Translations under genes and position numbers: made by a program | The notes under the pieces: model-generated | What the model was told of the DNA's origin: nothing | Database searches by the model: none | Seen by the model: the letters and a program-made list of their open reading frames with translations, nothing else | Shown: piece after piece, positions 11,174 through 22,030 of the stretch | Numbering within the stretch: position 1 is the first letter of the stretch | Layout of the letters: every line of letters starts with the position of its first letter | Origin: Perognathus longimembris pacificus | Taxonomy: Eukaryota; Chordata; Mammalia; Rodentia; Heteromyidae | Direction of reading: 5' to 3' | NCBI RefSeq assembly: GCF_023159225.1 | Contig: NC_063175.1 | Location: 1,618,755-1,682,754 of the forward strand | DNA: 64,000 nt

Positions 11174-12211
11174 GTTTTTGAGTGGGGGAACATGTTCCAT
11201 CCCCACGTTGAAGCTCTGCTTCCTCATTCTCTCTATTTTCCTTCTCCTCTTGCAATCTCTGATGGGGAATATTTTCCATATTTCCAGCCCCACATCCAAC
11301 ACCAGATATGGACTCTCTTCTTATTAATGGCAACTGCTGGTCACTGACCAAGTATGCTGACCTGACCTCTCTCTCTTTGCATCCCTCTGGCACCAAGCAA
11401 TATGTGATCCTCTTCCCACCTTAGTCCCTGTTCCCTCTTTTGCCCTCAGAGGTCCCTGGGCATTTGCACTATAGGAGGGGAGACCCCTGAGTAAGCAGTG
11501 TGGAGATGTCTGACACCCCAGAGTCTCTTTTGATTGACTGCAGGCCACTTTTTTCAGGACACTCTAGGAAATGACCCTTGGTCAAAGCCCCTTCTGGTCT
11601 CCATACAATGGACTCAACCATATTAAAATTCTTCCTCAGTCACCACTGGGCTGCCTCTGAAAACTTGTTGCTGCCCTTGGACTGAAAGGTGACCTAAAAC
11701 TGAAGTCCTTTACTTGCCTGTACCCCTTTGACCACGTGGAATCTGGACAACCAATCTCGATGGCCTGGATTCGGAATTTTCCATTTCCAATGGTCAGAAC
11801 TTTGACAACTCCGTGCAGGGAAACAGCAAATGGCAAGAGGTCCTCTATACTCAAGCTTTGTTTTTTTCAAGCTGTCTTCTATCTTGGACCAATACTTCCC
11901 CATGCAAATGGTGTGCCCTGTACCATCGTCACTGTTCCTGCCTCCTCTCTTGATTCATGGAAGATGACCCTTTCTCTTTCCGACCCCAGCCCACTTTGGC
12001 AGCCTCTGGTCAATCCTCTCCCAATCTTCGACCTAAACATTGCCTCTCGCTCCCACTAATTGCTGACCTCCTCTGTCTCCTCATACTTGGTTCAGCCCTG
12101 GTACCAGCCTTCTGTTTCCCCTTTGGGAAGTGGTGGGTGTGCATCGTTGGACTACCGTTGGTTATGCTTTTCTCAGGGATGGTGGCTGAGTAAGTGTACA
12201 GGGTTTTAATA
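11174..12211 (+). mobile_element. Probable degenerate ERV leader/internal sequence
   Basis: Lies between the first primer-binding-like site and a SINE. It is GC-richer and C/T-richer than the flanks. Open frames exist in plus frames (for example 11736-12059 and 11957-12193), but none resembles a gag, protease, polymerase or envelope domain I can name, and the frames are short. Assignment as ERV interior rests on position only. Confidence 0.4.
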
Positions 12212-12230
12212 GCCTTCTCCTTTCTTTTTT

Positions 12231-12277
<47 letters not shown>

Positions 12278-12489
12278 TTTTTGCCAGTCCTGGGGCTTAG
12301 ACTCAGGGCCTGAGCACTGTCCCTGGCTTCTTTTTGCCCAAGGCTAGCACTCTGCCACTTGAGCCACAGCGCCACTTCTGGCCATTTTATGTATATGTGG
12401 TGCTGGGGAATCGAACCCGGGGCTTCATGTATACAAGGCAAGCACTCTTGCCCCTAGGCCATATCCCCAGCCCCGCCTTCTCCTTTCTT
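12212..12489 (-). mobile_element. Dimeric IDL-Geo type SINE with perfect 15-bp target duplication
   Basis: Direct repeats 'gccttctcctttctt' at 12212-12226 and 12475-12489 bracket the copy. The tail is an (ATTT)n run at 12227-12280, then the antisense right arm (12283-12380) and the antisense ID-like half (12390-12474). Close to the young consensus, so recent. Confidence 0.95.
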
Positions 12490-12672
12490 CAGTGCTCATT
12501 GCAAGTACTGAATCTGTTGCCATGGCTGCTCTTACCACTTGGAACCGCCTCCAAGTCAGCAAGAGGACATGTTCATCCCAGCACTGTGCAGGCTTGTTCC
12601 TCATCCCTCTATCCATGGTTACCTCCTTTTGTTATCACCCTATCCTTTGTCTTCATGCTTTTACTTCTTTAC

Positions 12673-12885
12673 CTTTTATTTTTTTGCCAGTCCTGGGGGC
12701 CTGGGGCTTAGGGCCTGTGCTCTGTCCCTGGCTTCTTTTTGTTCAAGGCTAGCACTCTACCTCTTGTGCCACACCACCACTTCTGGATTTTCTGCTTATG
12801 TGGTGCTCAGGAATCGAACCCAGGGCTTCATGCATGCAAGGCAAGCACTCTACTGTGAAGCCACATTCCCCTTTCTTTACCCTTC
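12673..12885 (-). mobile_element. Dimeric IDL-Geo type SINE
   Basis: Antisense body about 12684-12871. The near-repeat 'ttctttacc' occurs just upstream of the T-run and again after the body (about 12872-12880), a plausible target duplication. More diverged than the copy at 12.2 kb, with an internal G/C-rich change at 12692-12710. Confidence 0.85.
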
Positions 12886-13062
12886 TTAACCTTTTCCACA
12901 ATTGGCAGCACAGCATGGCAGCCGTTTTCAAGGACACCTTAAGACAGTGCTCTTCTTGCAGTCACTCTAGACTCCTTTGCCCTCCCACTTCAGCCCATTT
13001 CCAGCAGGAAGTAGCCAGATGCTGACCCCTGCCCCAGTTCTCATAAGATAAAGAGTCTGGAG
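12886..13062 (+). other. Probable ERV internal remainder
   Basis: Unique sequence between the SINE and the second LTR. No coding feature is identified. Confidence 0.3.
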
Positions 13063-13418
13063 TGATGGGAACAAGGACATTTTTTTTTTTTTTTTTACTG
13101 GCAGGCCTCACTGTCCTAGGTCCTTTGGGGGCTTTTGTCATCACTGAGTGACCTAAGTTCCAGTCTTCTGTAACTGATGAGTCCCAGACAGACCAATCAG
13201 CAATAGCCCAGTGTTTCTCCAGCGTCCAAGTGCCTCCCCTCTCTTTATCTCCTTAAACATCTATGGTGTACGGTATGGTAGTCTTTCTCTCTTTTTTTTT
13301 TTTTAACCTGGTCTCTCTAAAAGGTCCTGGGGGCTTTCTCTGATAAAACCTGCCTGTTATCAACTGGTCCCACCTTTGACTCTCATTGTTTGCTTTAACT
13401 TTGAATTCTTTCCTTGCA
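13063..13418 (+). mobile_element. ERV LTR, copy 2 of a tandem pair
   Basis: Begins 'tgatgggaacaaggaca' and ends 'ccttgca'. It carries a CCAAT box within 'gaccaatcagc' (about 13191-13201) and two poly(T) interruptions (13080-13096 and 13293-13304). Same orientation as copy 1, about 2.25 kb downstream. Confidence 0.7.
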
Positions 13419-13423
13419 TTTTC

Positions 13424-13441
13424 TGGTGCAGAAGCCTGGAA
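13424..13441 (+). other. Primer-binding-site-like sequence (tRNA-Phe type), copy 2
   Basis: Starts 'tggtgcagaagcc' at the same distance from the LTR end as in copy 1. It matches the tRNA-Phe-type site at 14 of 18 positions by eye. A genuine 3' LTR would not be followed by such a site. Confidence 0.55.
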
Positions 13442-14037
13442 GAAACTCACTCAAACATTTTCCTTATGCTATCTGCCTTCTTACCCATTTTGACCTTCTC
13501 AGTGTAAACTATTCAGAATATTTTTTTACAATATCCAGTATACCAAAATCATATACAGAAACCACCTGGGGTATGCCACAGGAAATTCACCTACTACATA
13601 AAACCCAACAACAATGATAAAATCCTCCTGTTTCCATCTCTTGGAATTCATTTTGTTTAGCCTCATCTTAAACCAGCTGGTTTCTTTTATCTTATAGATA
13701 TAATTAGAATTGAAGTAGGATTTTACAAACACCATATCACATTGTGATTGTTGACTTTCATGATTTTAACTGTGTGTTCAAGGAAAACATGCATTTAAGA
13801 TTTAGTATCTTTTCATTCCATTAATGAGATTTAATTGTTAGTCCTCTCTCTCTTTTTGATGGCAAAAAGACAGTTATATAGACACCAAGATTTTAAATGA
13901 AGTTAACCATATATGTCTGTACTTATATCAAGAGATGAATGACTTGACATATAAGGAATAAATAAAAAATAGAATAGCAGTGAGTGATAAAAATATTTTG
14001 CAGTTTCATGGTAAAAGTACATCACAGAATAGTGTTT
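13442..14037. other. AT-rich stretch after the second LTR
   Basis: The first part may be ERV leader. The rest is unique AT-rich sequence with no recognised feature. Confidence 0.35.
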
Positions 14038-14280
14038 ATATTATTATTATTATTATTATTTCAGTCATGGGGCTTGAACTCTGGGCCTGGGCACTGTCCC
14101 TGGGCTCTTCAGCTCAAGGCTAGCACTCTACCACTTGAGCCACAGTGCCACTTTTGGTTTTCTTGTGGTTAATTGGAGGTAAGTGTCTCATGGACTTCTT
14201 GCCTGGGCTGGCTGTGAACTGTGATCCTCAGATCTCAGCCTCCTGAGTAGCCAGGATTATAGGCACTGGAACCTGGCTTA
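14038..14280 (-). mobile_element. B1/tRNA-like composite SINE with (ATT)n tail
   Basis: Tail (ATT)n at 14040-14060, antisense right arm 14062-14155, linker with 'ggttaattggaggtaag', antisense B1-like head ending 'cctgagtagccagg'. The flanking near-repeats 'agaatagtg' and 'agaatactg' are a likely target duplication. Confidence 0.88.
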
Positions 14281-15504
14281 GAATACTGATTTTTAAGTCT
14301 GTTCATTAAGTTATAAAGATAACTGTTATAGGATTTATTTTTCTGTGATTTTTTTCAGGCACAGATATATGTGTAGATTAAAACTACTATGTTTACAGAT
14401 CCTGCTTACTTAACAAGTATAGAATTTCAGACCCTTCTTTCTAACCGACTAAATAATTTGTGCATTTAGGTATCTATTACATTATGATGCAAATAATGAG
14501 AACTGATTCAAATAATTAATATGATGTTTAGAATAAAATAGCCATCAAAAATAAACTAAGTGGAAATGCATGAAATAGTTTAGTTTATCCCCTCCACTTC
14601 CTCCCCAAAATGTATAAATCTAGGGTAAAATAGTTTGAAGTGCAATGTTATACATATTAGAAGACAAAATTAAGAAACTTGGAGGAAATTAAGATAGGAG
14701 CTATTTGGATCTAAGATTATACTATCTTATCAATAAATTGCCTATTTATAAATTATTTTTTATAAATTTCTCACTATGCCCAAGGATTTTGGTATGTTCT
14801 GGAAATTTTTGATGAATTCAACCTTAGCCATCCGATTTAGGAACCTTGTGATGTGTGGTTAGGGATACTCATATGTTAAATATGAGGGACACTATTACAG
14901 ACAAGGGAAGAGTAGCATGAAGGGAAGGAAATGGGTGATTTTTTTTTTTCCTGGGATGGTAAGTATAGCTTCAATAACAGATCTGACACTTGTATTGCAC
15001 TGGGCAGAGAATTATGAGTTGGCCACTTAGATGACCATGGCTGAGTGTGGGGGGTGAATCTCACTCAGGACGGGTCACCAGAAAGGTAGCTGTAAGGAAA
15101 GACAGATGAAAATAATATTTTTACTAGATGCATTATCTACAGAGCAGTAGCATATGAGGCAGTTCCTCTATAATACTTCATGTAAGTAGGTTTTGGTTTA
15201 AGACATGAAAATGAGTATGCTGTCTTATATCAAAAATATTATCAAGTGTAGATCATTGAAATTAACATAGATTAATCCAAAAGGAAAAGTATGAGATGGG
15301 GAAAATGAAAACTTGTGTGGAAAGTTTGTCAGTTGATGATTGTCAAGTTAATATGCTTAATCAGCTCTTTTTTCAAATTTATTCTGAATCTTGGGGCTTA
15401 AATTGACATTTTCTTTAACCATACCAGTTTGCTACCTGTGCTTGGTTTTACCAGTTATTTGTGTTCATTGTTTTTTTTGTGTGTGTGACTTTCTGTCTGT
15501 ACTC
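14281..15504. other. Unique AT-rich stretch
   Basis: About 1.2 kb without a recognised repeat or gene. Short poly(T) at 14938-14949. The minus ORF at 14876-15064 is not convincing. Confidence 0.45.
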
Positions 15505-15509
15505 TTGTC

Positions 15510-15800
15510 TCAGTCTCCACATCCATGGGTATCGTGTCCACAGATTTAATCAACAGTGACTAGAACATATTTGAAAAAATATATCTGTACAGAACTTATG
15601 CAGATTTTTTCTTATTATTCACTGAACAATACAACATGGCAACCATTTAATAGCATTTGCAGTATTAGGTATTGTAAGTAATCCAGAGGAGATTGAGGTG
15701 TGTGTGCAGATTCTGTGTAAATACTCCCTGCTTTCTAGAAGGGGCTTGAACATGGGTTTTGCTATCACGAAGAGGTCTCAGAACCAATTTCCCTTGAAGG
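15510..15800. mobile_element. Tigger-like DNA transposon fossil (non-autonomous)
   Basis: The order of motifs ('tctgtacagaacttatgcag', 'cactgaacaatac', 'gcagtattaggtattgtaag', then 'aaccaatttccc') follows a Tigger-type MITE consensus as I remember it, with heavy CpG decay. Terminal inverted repeats are no longer clear. The exact subfamily name is uncertain. Confidence 0.6.
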
Positions 15801-16095
15801 CTGAGAAAGGAGTGTGACTGTTGCTTTGTTGGTCCTTGTGGCTAGTCTTTAACAATGAAGACATCACTAGAATCCTGAAATGCCTGAACTCCACACACCT
15901 TGTTTTCCACACACTTTGTCAGGATGCTATGTTGAACAAACATATTTATTTTTGGTAAGATAAAGGCTAAAGTCCTTAACAAAGCATAAAGGGCCCTCAG
16001 TGAGCTAGCCCCATCCAGCCAGTGTCTCTCTTTCCACCTCTTAACCTTCTTTGTTAGCCACTCAGAGCTGCTTCTAGTTCCTCAGGCTCACAGCT
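15801..16095. other. Unique spacer
   Basis: No repeat or gene recognised. Confidence 0.35.
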
Positions 16096-16338
16096 CTTCC
16101 CTTGGTTATAGGGTTTTTTTTTTTTTTTTTGGCCAGTCCTGGGGCTTGGACTCAGGGCCTGAGCACTGTCCCTGGCTTCCTTTTGCTCAAGGCTAGCACT
16201 CTGCCACTTGAGCCACAGCGCCACTTCTGGCCGTTTTCTGTATATGTGGTGCTGGGGAATCGAACCCAGGGCCTCATGTATATGAGGCAAGCTCTCTTGC
16301 CACTAGGCCATATCCCCAGCCCTTCCCTTGGTTATAGG
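16096..16338 (-). mobile_element. Dimeric IDL-Geo type SINE with perfect 17-bp target duplication
   Basis: Direct repeats 'cttcccttggttatagg' at 16096-16112 and 16322-16338. Poly(T) tail at 16113-16130. The body is near the consensus of the youngest copies in this window. Confidence 0.96.
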
Positions 16339-16594
16339 ACTTTACCTTGAACAGCCTAAGTAATCAACTTAGCACTTTCTTAGGGAGGTTAAGTCCTCAC
16401 TTTTGTCTCACTTTTGTCTCACTTCCAGGTACCTTACCACGGTGGTAACTTTTTCTTTTGTGCTTATACAGTTGATGTCACTTTGAATACATAGACTAAA
16501 TATGTATTTTTCTTGTATCTTAAGCAACTCTATGGATATCATTGTGTGTGTGCATATGTGCTAGAACCAGTATGAGTGTTTGAACTCAAGGCTT

Positions 16595-16807
16595 TGTAAA
16601 TTCTTTTTCTTTTTTGGCCAGTCCTGGGACTTGGACTCAGGGCCTGAGCACTGTCCCTGGCTTCTTCCCGCTCAAGGCTAGCACTGTGCCACCTGAGCCA
16701 CAGCGCCCCTTCTGGCCGTTTTCCATATATGTGGTGCTGGGGAATCGAACCAAGAGCTTCATGTGTTGGAGGCAAGCACTCTTGCCACTAGGCCATATTC
16801 CCAGCTC
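16595..16807 (-). mobile_element. Tandem SINE array, copy A (IDL-Geo type)
   Basis: Core begins at 16616. Its tail-side (plus-strand left) half has private variants: 'gggacttgg', 'gcactgtgccacctg' and 'gcgccccttc'. Its right half has 'aaccaagagcttcatg' and 'gtgttggagg'. It follows the target motif 'tgtaaattctt' at 16595-16605. Confidence 0.93.
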
Positions 16808-17025
16808 TGTAAATTCTTTTTTTTTTTTTTTTTGGCCAGTCCTGGGCCTTGGACTCAGGGCCTGAGCACTGTCCCTGGCTTCTTCCCGCTCAAGGCTAGC
16901 ACTCTGCCACTTGAGCCACAGCGCCGCTTCTGGCCGTTTTCCATATATGTGGTGCTGGGGAATCGAACCAAGAGCTTCATGTGTTGGAGGCAAGCACTCT
17001 TGCCACTAGGCCATATTCCCAGCTC
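16808..17025 (-). mobile_element. Tandem SINE array, copy B, recombinant of A and C
   Basis: Core begins at 16834. The left half matches copy C without a difference that I can see ('gggccttgg', 'gcactctgccacttg', 'gcgccgcttc'). The right half matches copy A ('ttttccatatatg', 'aaccaagagcttcatg', 'gtgttggagg'). The switch lies between about 16925 and 16941. It carries no private changes. Confidence 0.93.
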
Positions 17026-17258
17026 TGTAAATTCTTTTTTTTTTTTTTTTGGCCAGTCCTGGGCCTTGGACTCAGGGCCTGAGCACTGTCCCTGGCTTCT
17101 TCCCGCTCAAGGCTAGCACTCTGCCACTTGAGCCACAGCGCCGCTTCTGGCCGTTTTCTGTATATGTGGTGCTGGGGAATCGAACCTAGGGCCTCGTGTA
17201 TCCGAGGCAGGCACTCTTGCCACTAGGCTATATCCCCAGCCCAGCTCTGTAAATTCTT
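17026..17258 (-). mobile_element. Tandem SINE array, copy C (IDL-Geo type)
   Basis: Core begins at 17051. The right half differs from A and B ('ttttctgtatatg', 'aacctagggcctcgtg', 'atccgaggcagg') and closes with 'ccccagccc', then 'agctctgtaaattctt' at 17243-17258. All three copies share the unusual 'cttcccgctcaagg'. Confidence 0.93.
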
Positions 17259-17262
17259 GATT

Positions 17263-17443
17263 AGCTTTTTTGCTTACAGCTGGTGCTCTACCACTTCAGC
17301 CATACCTCCACTTCTGATTTTGTACATGTTAATTGGAGTTAAGAGTCTCTCAGATTTGTCTGCCTAGCAAGCTTTGGACCTTGATTCTCAGGTCTTAGCC
17401 TTTTGAGTGAGTGGGATTATATAGTCAAGAGCCACTGGCACTT
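17263..17443 (-). mobile_element. B1/tRNA-like composite SINE, truncated
   Basis: Antisense right arm, linker ('ttaattggagttaagag') and an antisense B1-like head can be followed, but the tail end is missing where the SINE array begins. Older than the array. Confidence 0.7.
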
Positions 17444-18118
17444 TTATTAGTAACACTTGAAGCAAATGCTATTGAGACATTTCCAACTATTTAGACATTA
17501 GTTTTTATATTAGAGTAAAAATTCTCCTTTCCTATGTTCTGTGTATTTCCAGTCAGGTATATTTGCCATTTGTGAGGAATTGATGGCTTATTAGATAAGT
17601 CTAAGAACAGTGAGGGATATGGTCTACTGAGGAATTGACCCAATTCTGCCCTCCCCACCCCCCATTCTCATGAAATAATAAACTGAAGTGTGGTGAATTT
17701 ATATTTCTGTTCATCACCTAGGCCTTTAGTCAGTTACAAATAGCTGTGGTCCAGGCATGTATGGAAGTCTTCTGAGGATGGACTAGGTCTTGGAATAAAC
17801 CCAGGCTGTATCATTGGCTGTTGGAGCTTTGGGATGCTTGGCTTTCTCCTCATTTGTGGATAGGAACAAGAGTTCCTGTTCACCCATCCTGCCCTAGGTC
17901 AGATGGTATCTTCCCCCTGCTCCCTTCAGTTTGTGCCACTTGCAGAGAGAGATACACATGGACACTGGTCATTGAAATCTGTGACATCAGTAGATGAGAG
18001 GAACTCCCATTTGCATAGTAAATGGGCATTATCAGCCAAAGCTGAAGTTAGGCCTTTCTATGGCTTTGCATTTCTACATAGATGTATACTTGACAGAAGT
18101 GTTTGTGTGTCTTTTGTG
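17444..18118. other. Unique stretch
   Basis: No repeat or gene recognised. The 77-codon plus frame at 17903-18136 lacks any family resemblance. Confidence 0.4.
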
Positions 18119-18500
18119 AAGAGAGTTCTGGAATAGTTGTAGCAGCATTATACATTAGGACCCCCAATTTGAAACTACACAAATACATAGTACTAGCAGA
18201 CTTGATAAACTTGATTGAATTCATACACTAGAATACTGTGAAGCAATAGAAATGAACAAAGCTACAACACAGATGATTGTTATATGCCTAACATATAAGA
18301 ATAAGCAAAATAAAGCTAGATGCTAAAAGCCAAGATACTATCCCACCAGAGACTGGTTACCACAAGAAAGCTCAGAGTAGGTTTCTGGGGGTGTCTTATT
18401 TCTTGATCTGGGTGCTAGTTTATGAAAATTCTTTATGCTTTGCATTTGTGAGTGTATATTTCCATATAAAGGTTAAAAAGAATTGATTCAATTTACTTTT
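18119..18500 (+). mobile_element. Ancient L1M 3' end fragment
   Basis: Follows the old mammalian L1 3' pattern from memory: 'gaagcaatagaaatgaacaa', 'ctacaacacagatga', later 'tatttcttgatctgggtgct' and 'tttatgaaaattct'. No poly(A) or target duplication survives. Confidence 0.75.
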
Positions 18501-18968
18501 TTCTTACTGAACTCAGAACTCCCAAAGGCAGGTTGGATTAGGGGAGTAGACTATGGTACTTGGTTTGAAGAGCAATCACCAGGCTAGCAGGGGGCATCCT
18601 TTGAACCAATGTTCCAAAGATGCTAATGCTTGTCCTGGTAATTACAGAATGAAGAATCAGACGAGCTGATTCAGAATCTACTTCTCCACTTTACTTTGCT
18701 TCTAGTTGTTTTTTCTGATCATCTTAAATATGAAACATTTCATTTTTATTATGTAAATTGCTCTTGAAAAATGATGAGTTGGCTATTCTGCATTCTTGTA
18801 GAAAACTGCTGGCTATTCTTTTAAAAAAAATCTTGTTAAGATACTGAGCAAATTTTTATCATAAATCAAGAGTTACATTTTAAACTTTAAAGCTGTTGTA
18901 CTCTTTTTAGGGATGCAATATTTATATCTACTTATAAGATAAGGAAATATCTATTATTAAAGATAGAT
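18501..18968. other. Unique AT-rich stretch
   Basis: No feature recognised. Confidence 0.4.
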
Positions 18969-19189
18969 TTATTTTTTGTTGGTCTTGGGCTTGAGCTCAG
19001 GGCCTGGGCACTGTTCCTGAGCCTTTTTACTCAAAGGTAATGCTCTACCACTTTGAGTCACAGCTCTACTTCCAAGTTTCTAGTGGCTAATTGGAGATAA
19101 GAGTCTCATAGGTTTTCCTACCTGGGACTGGCTTTGAACAGCCTCTTGAGTAGCTAGGATTACAGGTGTGAACCACCAGCACATGGCTA
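18969..19189 (-). mobile_element. B1/tRNA-like composite SINE
   Basis: Antisense right arm from 18980, linker 'ggctaattggagataagag', antisense B1-like head with 'tagctaggattacaggtgtg' at 19151-19170. Part of the head ('gatcctcagatctcag') is deleted. Confidence 0.85.
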
Positions 19190-19219
19190 AAGATGAATTT
19201 TATAAATAAATTCAATGAC

Positions 19220-19297
19220 TTTTTGGGGGGAAGGTATGGAACCTAGGGCTTACATTCTAAGCAACTGCCCTACCACTGAGCTATCTTTCAATCTTCA
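19220..19297 (-). mobile_element. ID-like SINE monomer
   Basis: Antisense 'ggaacctagggcttac' and 'ctaccactgagctat' correspond to the B-box and A-box sides of an ID element. No second module is present. Confidence 0.6.
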
Positions 19298-19630
19298 GTA
19301 ACCTTATTATACATTTCCTTGGCTATTAATCTGCATCATTTCCTTAAAATCTTACCCTAAGAACCTGGCAGCCTCACAGTACACTAGATTAAGACTGTGT
19401 GAAGAATGTGAATTTCTAATCATAGTCTTGGGGGCAGTTCTTTGTATCTGGATCAAGACTTTATTCTCCAAGAGGCTTTTGTTCTGGGTTCTGTTCTGGT
19501 TCTCCTCTGGCCACATCCCTACATGGAAGATAAGACATCTAGGTGATAACAACCTGTGGTTCATTTCTCTAGAACTATCCTCCAGATAGGGCTGTCACTG
19601 GCCTGTGGCTTCTGAGGCCTAAAGGATGGT
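19298..19630. other. Unique spacer
   Basis: No repeat or gene recognised. Confidence 0.35.
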
Positions 19631-19960
19631 GTGTTAGTCAGCTTTCTGACACAGTGACATAAGGCCTGAAATAATCACCTTCATAAAGAAGGAAGGTCTA
19701 TTTTTATTCATGGTTTCAGTCTAGAGTGACTTGTCCTTGTTGCCTTTGGGTCTGTATGGAGGCAAGCACGTCATGGTAGGAGCATGTCAGAAGCTGTTTA
19801 CCACATGGTGGTCAGGAAGCAGGTGGCAGGAGGGGGTGGGATCTCTATTTTCTTCAAGGGCATACTCCCAGTGACTTAACTTCCTTCCTGTAAGCTCCTC
19901 TCTTAAAAGTCCCAACCCTTTCTGTGATCTGGGAAGCTGGCCTACAATACATGGGCCCTT
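19631..19960 (-). mobile_element. MaLR-type LTR, antisense
   Basis: On the plus strand it starts 'tgttagtcagctttctgac', the complement of a MaLR LTR 3' end, and continues with 'catggtaggagcatgtcag' and 'accacatggtgg', typical of the THE1/MST/MT-like group. No internal sequence. Confidence 0.65.
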
Positions 19961-20690
19961 GATTGGGCCCTAAGACCCAATCTGGAGCAGGTGGATAGGA
20001 GTTACCATTTTCCTAGGGGCAGAGCTATTGTGGATTGGGTTTGGACATGTGTACTGAGAAGTCTCCAGGCTTAAGTAGATTTCATGACCTTTGAGGACAA
20101 AGCCAGGATTGAGAACATTGGAAGGCTGATGACAGGTTGTATGAGGACCAAGCCTGGCTATCACCCTACCACTAACTTCCTGTTAAGGAACTTCAAGGAA
20201 GTAGAGAATTTTCTATCTAAATCTGGCCTTCAGATGTTATGAAGGGTAGACTGTTTCTAAGCATGCTGGTTTGGTTTTTGACAGGTGTGTCTTCTACATA
20301 TAGATCTGGACTGCATTTGTTCCTCTGCCCTCAGTGTTAAGGATGAGCCTGTATTAGACATCAAAAAAGCATAGCCTAAACCAGGAACAAGTACAAAGTA
20401 CACACTCAGCCTTTGAATAGACAACAAATGTCTAACTTGTTAAAACAACTTATGGAAGTGTAAACATGTGCTTATGTTAATGTGGTGAACTTGTGATCTT
20501 TGACTATAGAACTTGACATGTTAGTGAGTTAACTCTTTCACTGATCAATTTTGTTGACCTTGTTGGATAATGGTAAATGGGACCATCCTGCCTGTTAGAT
20601 GAACTAACTATGGCAAAAGATCACCTGTAGGGTATGATTGAATGGAACCTAAGGTGGTTTTTGAGCCTGTCATGGACAATTTCATTTCAC
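19961..20690. other. Unique stretch
   Basis: No repeat or gene recognised. The minus frame at 19970-20164 is not convincing. Confidence 0.4.
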
Positions 20691-20820
20691 TTGAGAACAG
20701 TGATTTATTAGTGGAATACCGACTCTGTACCAGCCCTGGAATCCAGTGCTGATCAAGATGTCTGGCTTTAAGGCCCCCACAGTCCGATGGAGGAGGCTGT
20801 CAAATGTAAAGAATGTGATT
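20691..20820. mobile_element. Ancient MIR/L2-class fragment (tentative)
   Basis: 'gatttattagtggaatacc' followed by 'ctgtaccagccctgg' and 'agtgctgatcaagatg' resembles the conserved core of a very old mammalian repeat with 'attgagcacctactgtgtgcc'. Only loosely matched. Confidence 0.35.
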
Positions 20821-21182
20821 TCTGTGGTAAAGAAGCATCCACCTGACAAGGAGTGTGTCCAGTGATGGTTGTGTGCTGTGTGTGCATTGGAATGTTATGT
20901 TCTGGGCATTAGTTACATGGTGAGGAAACATTATTAAAATTCTGTGCCAACAACTTGGGAGATCAGCAGTTTTAAAATCTACATTCTGTTTCTTTGCTTG
21001 CAAACCTCTCATCCCACTTCAATTAGACCTTTAATTTGGATTGTATTCTCCTTTTCACCAAAAGTACATAGTGTTTTGCAACTGTCTTCATTTCTTCAGT
21101 AATTTCACCATGAGGTTGAGATACTTGAATGGTTAGAATGAGCAGGTTGCTTTCAAAACAATCCTTTTGACTTAGCAATGCC
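20821..21182. other. Unique stretch
   Basis: No repeat or gene recognised. Confidence 0.35.
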
Positions 21183-21537
21183 CTGCTAATTTCTTTCTTT
21201 TCTTTTCTTTCTTTCGCTCTTTCTCGCTCTCTCTCTCCCCCTCTCCCTTCCTTCCTTCCTTCCTTGCTTTTTTTTTTTTTTTTGAACAGTCATTTTTTTT
21301 TTTTTTTTTTAACTCAGAGCCTGGGCTCTGTCTCTTGAGCTTCTCTGCTCAAAGCTAGTGTTCTACCACTTTTGAGCCATAGCTTCACTTCCAGTTTTCA
21401 GGTAGGTAATTGGAGATAAGCATTTCATGGACTTTCCTGCCTGGGCTGGCTCTGAACTGTGATCCTCAGATCTCAGCCTCCTGCATAGCTGGGATTACAG
21501 GTGTGAGCCACCAGCACCTGGCACTTCTGCTAATTTC
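21183..21537 (-). mobile_element. B1/tRNA-like composite SINE with long polypyrimidine tail
   Basis: Direct repeats 'ctgctaatttc' at 21183-21193 and 21527-21537. The tail is a polypyrimidine tract of about 90 bp (CTTT, CTCT, CCTT blocks, 21194-21284), then poly(T) with a short unique interruption. The body runs from about 21310 to 21526. Confidence 0.9.
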
Positions 21538-21689
21538 CTAATCTGGAATAATAATAATATAGTGTGACCTGCCTAATATAAATGTTTTTTGGTAAGATAA
21601 AGAACAGGCATTGGGCATATGAAGAAGGTGTATAAAAATATATAACAATTTGTAAATTTAGAGCTCTCAGAATGTTAAACCTATAACAA

Positions 21690-22030
21690 TTGACATTTTT
21701 TTCAAAATTTTAGAAATGATCTTTAACTGGTTGTACAAGGGGTTGCCATTTACCAAAGCTGTCTTTGAATATAATGCATTTTGATTAATATCACCCCTTT
21801 CAACATTCTCACCCATCCTTCTTATACTTACCCCTTCCCTTACTCTTCTCAATTTTGTAGGCTATTCATTGAATTCTTGACTGCATTTTTACGTGTGACT
21901 TCTCTTGATTCATATACCCCTTTCTTTTCCCTTGGCTCCATCCCACACCTTGCAAGTATCCATTTTCTGATGCTTGTTTCTATCTTTACTGTAGAAAAGG
22001 GATGAACAGGAAGTTTGATTTTCTGGATTT
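21690..22030 (-). mobile_element. Probable L1 3' UTR fragment (older)
   Basis: The complement of an L1 3' end is suggested by 'ggttgtacaaggggttgcc' at about 21730, followed by C/T-rich sequence ('cccttcccttactc', 'cttttcccttggctcc'). Diverged, ends unclear. Confidence 0.4.

Noticed and set aside
15375..15505. Possible further SINE starting 'tcttggggcttaaattgac'
   Set aside because: Only the first bases resemble a SINE right arm; the rest does not align.
16595..17258. Regularly spaced repeats as a CRISPR-like array
   Set aside because: Units are about 215 bp SINE copies with no unique spacers, in a vertebrate genome.
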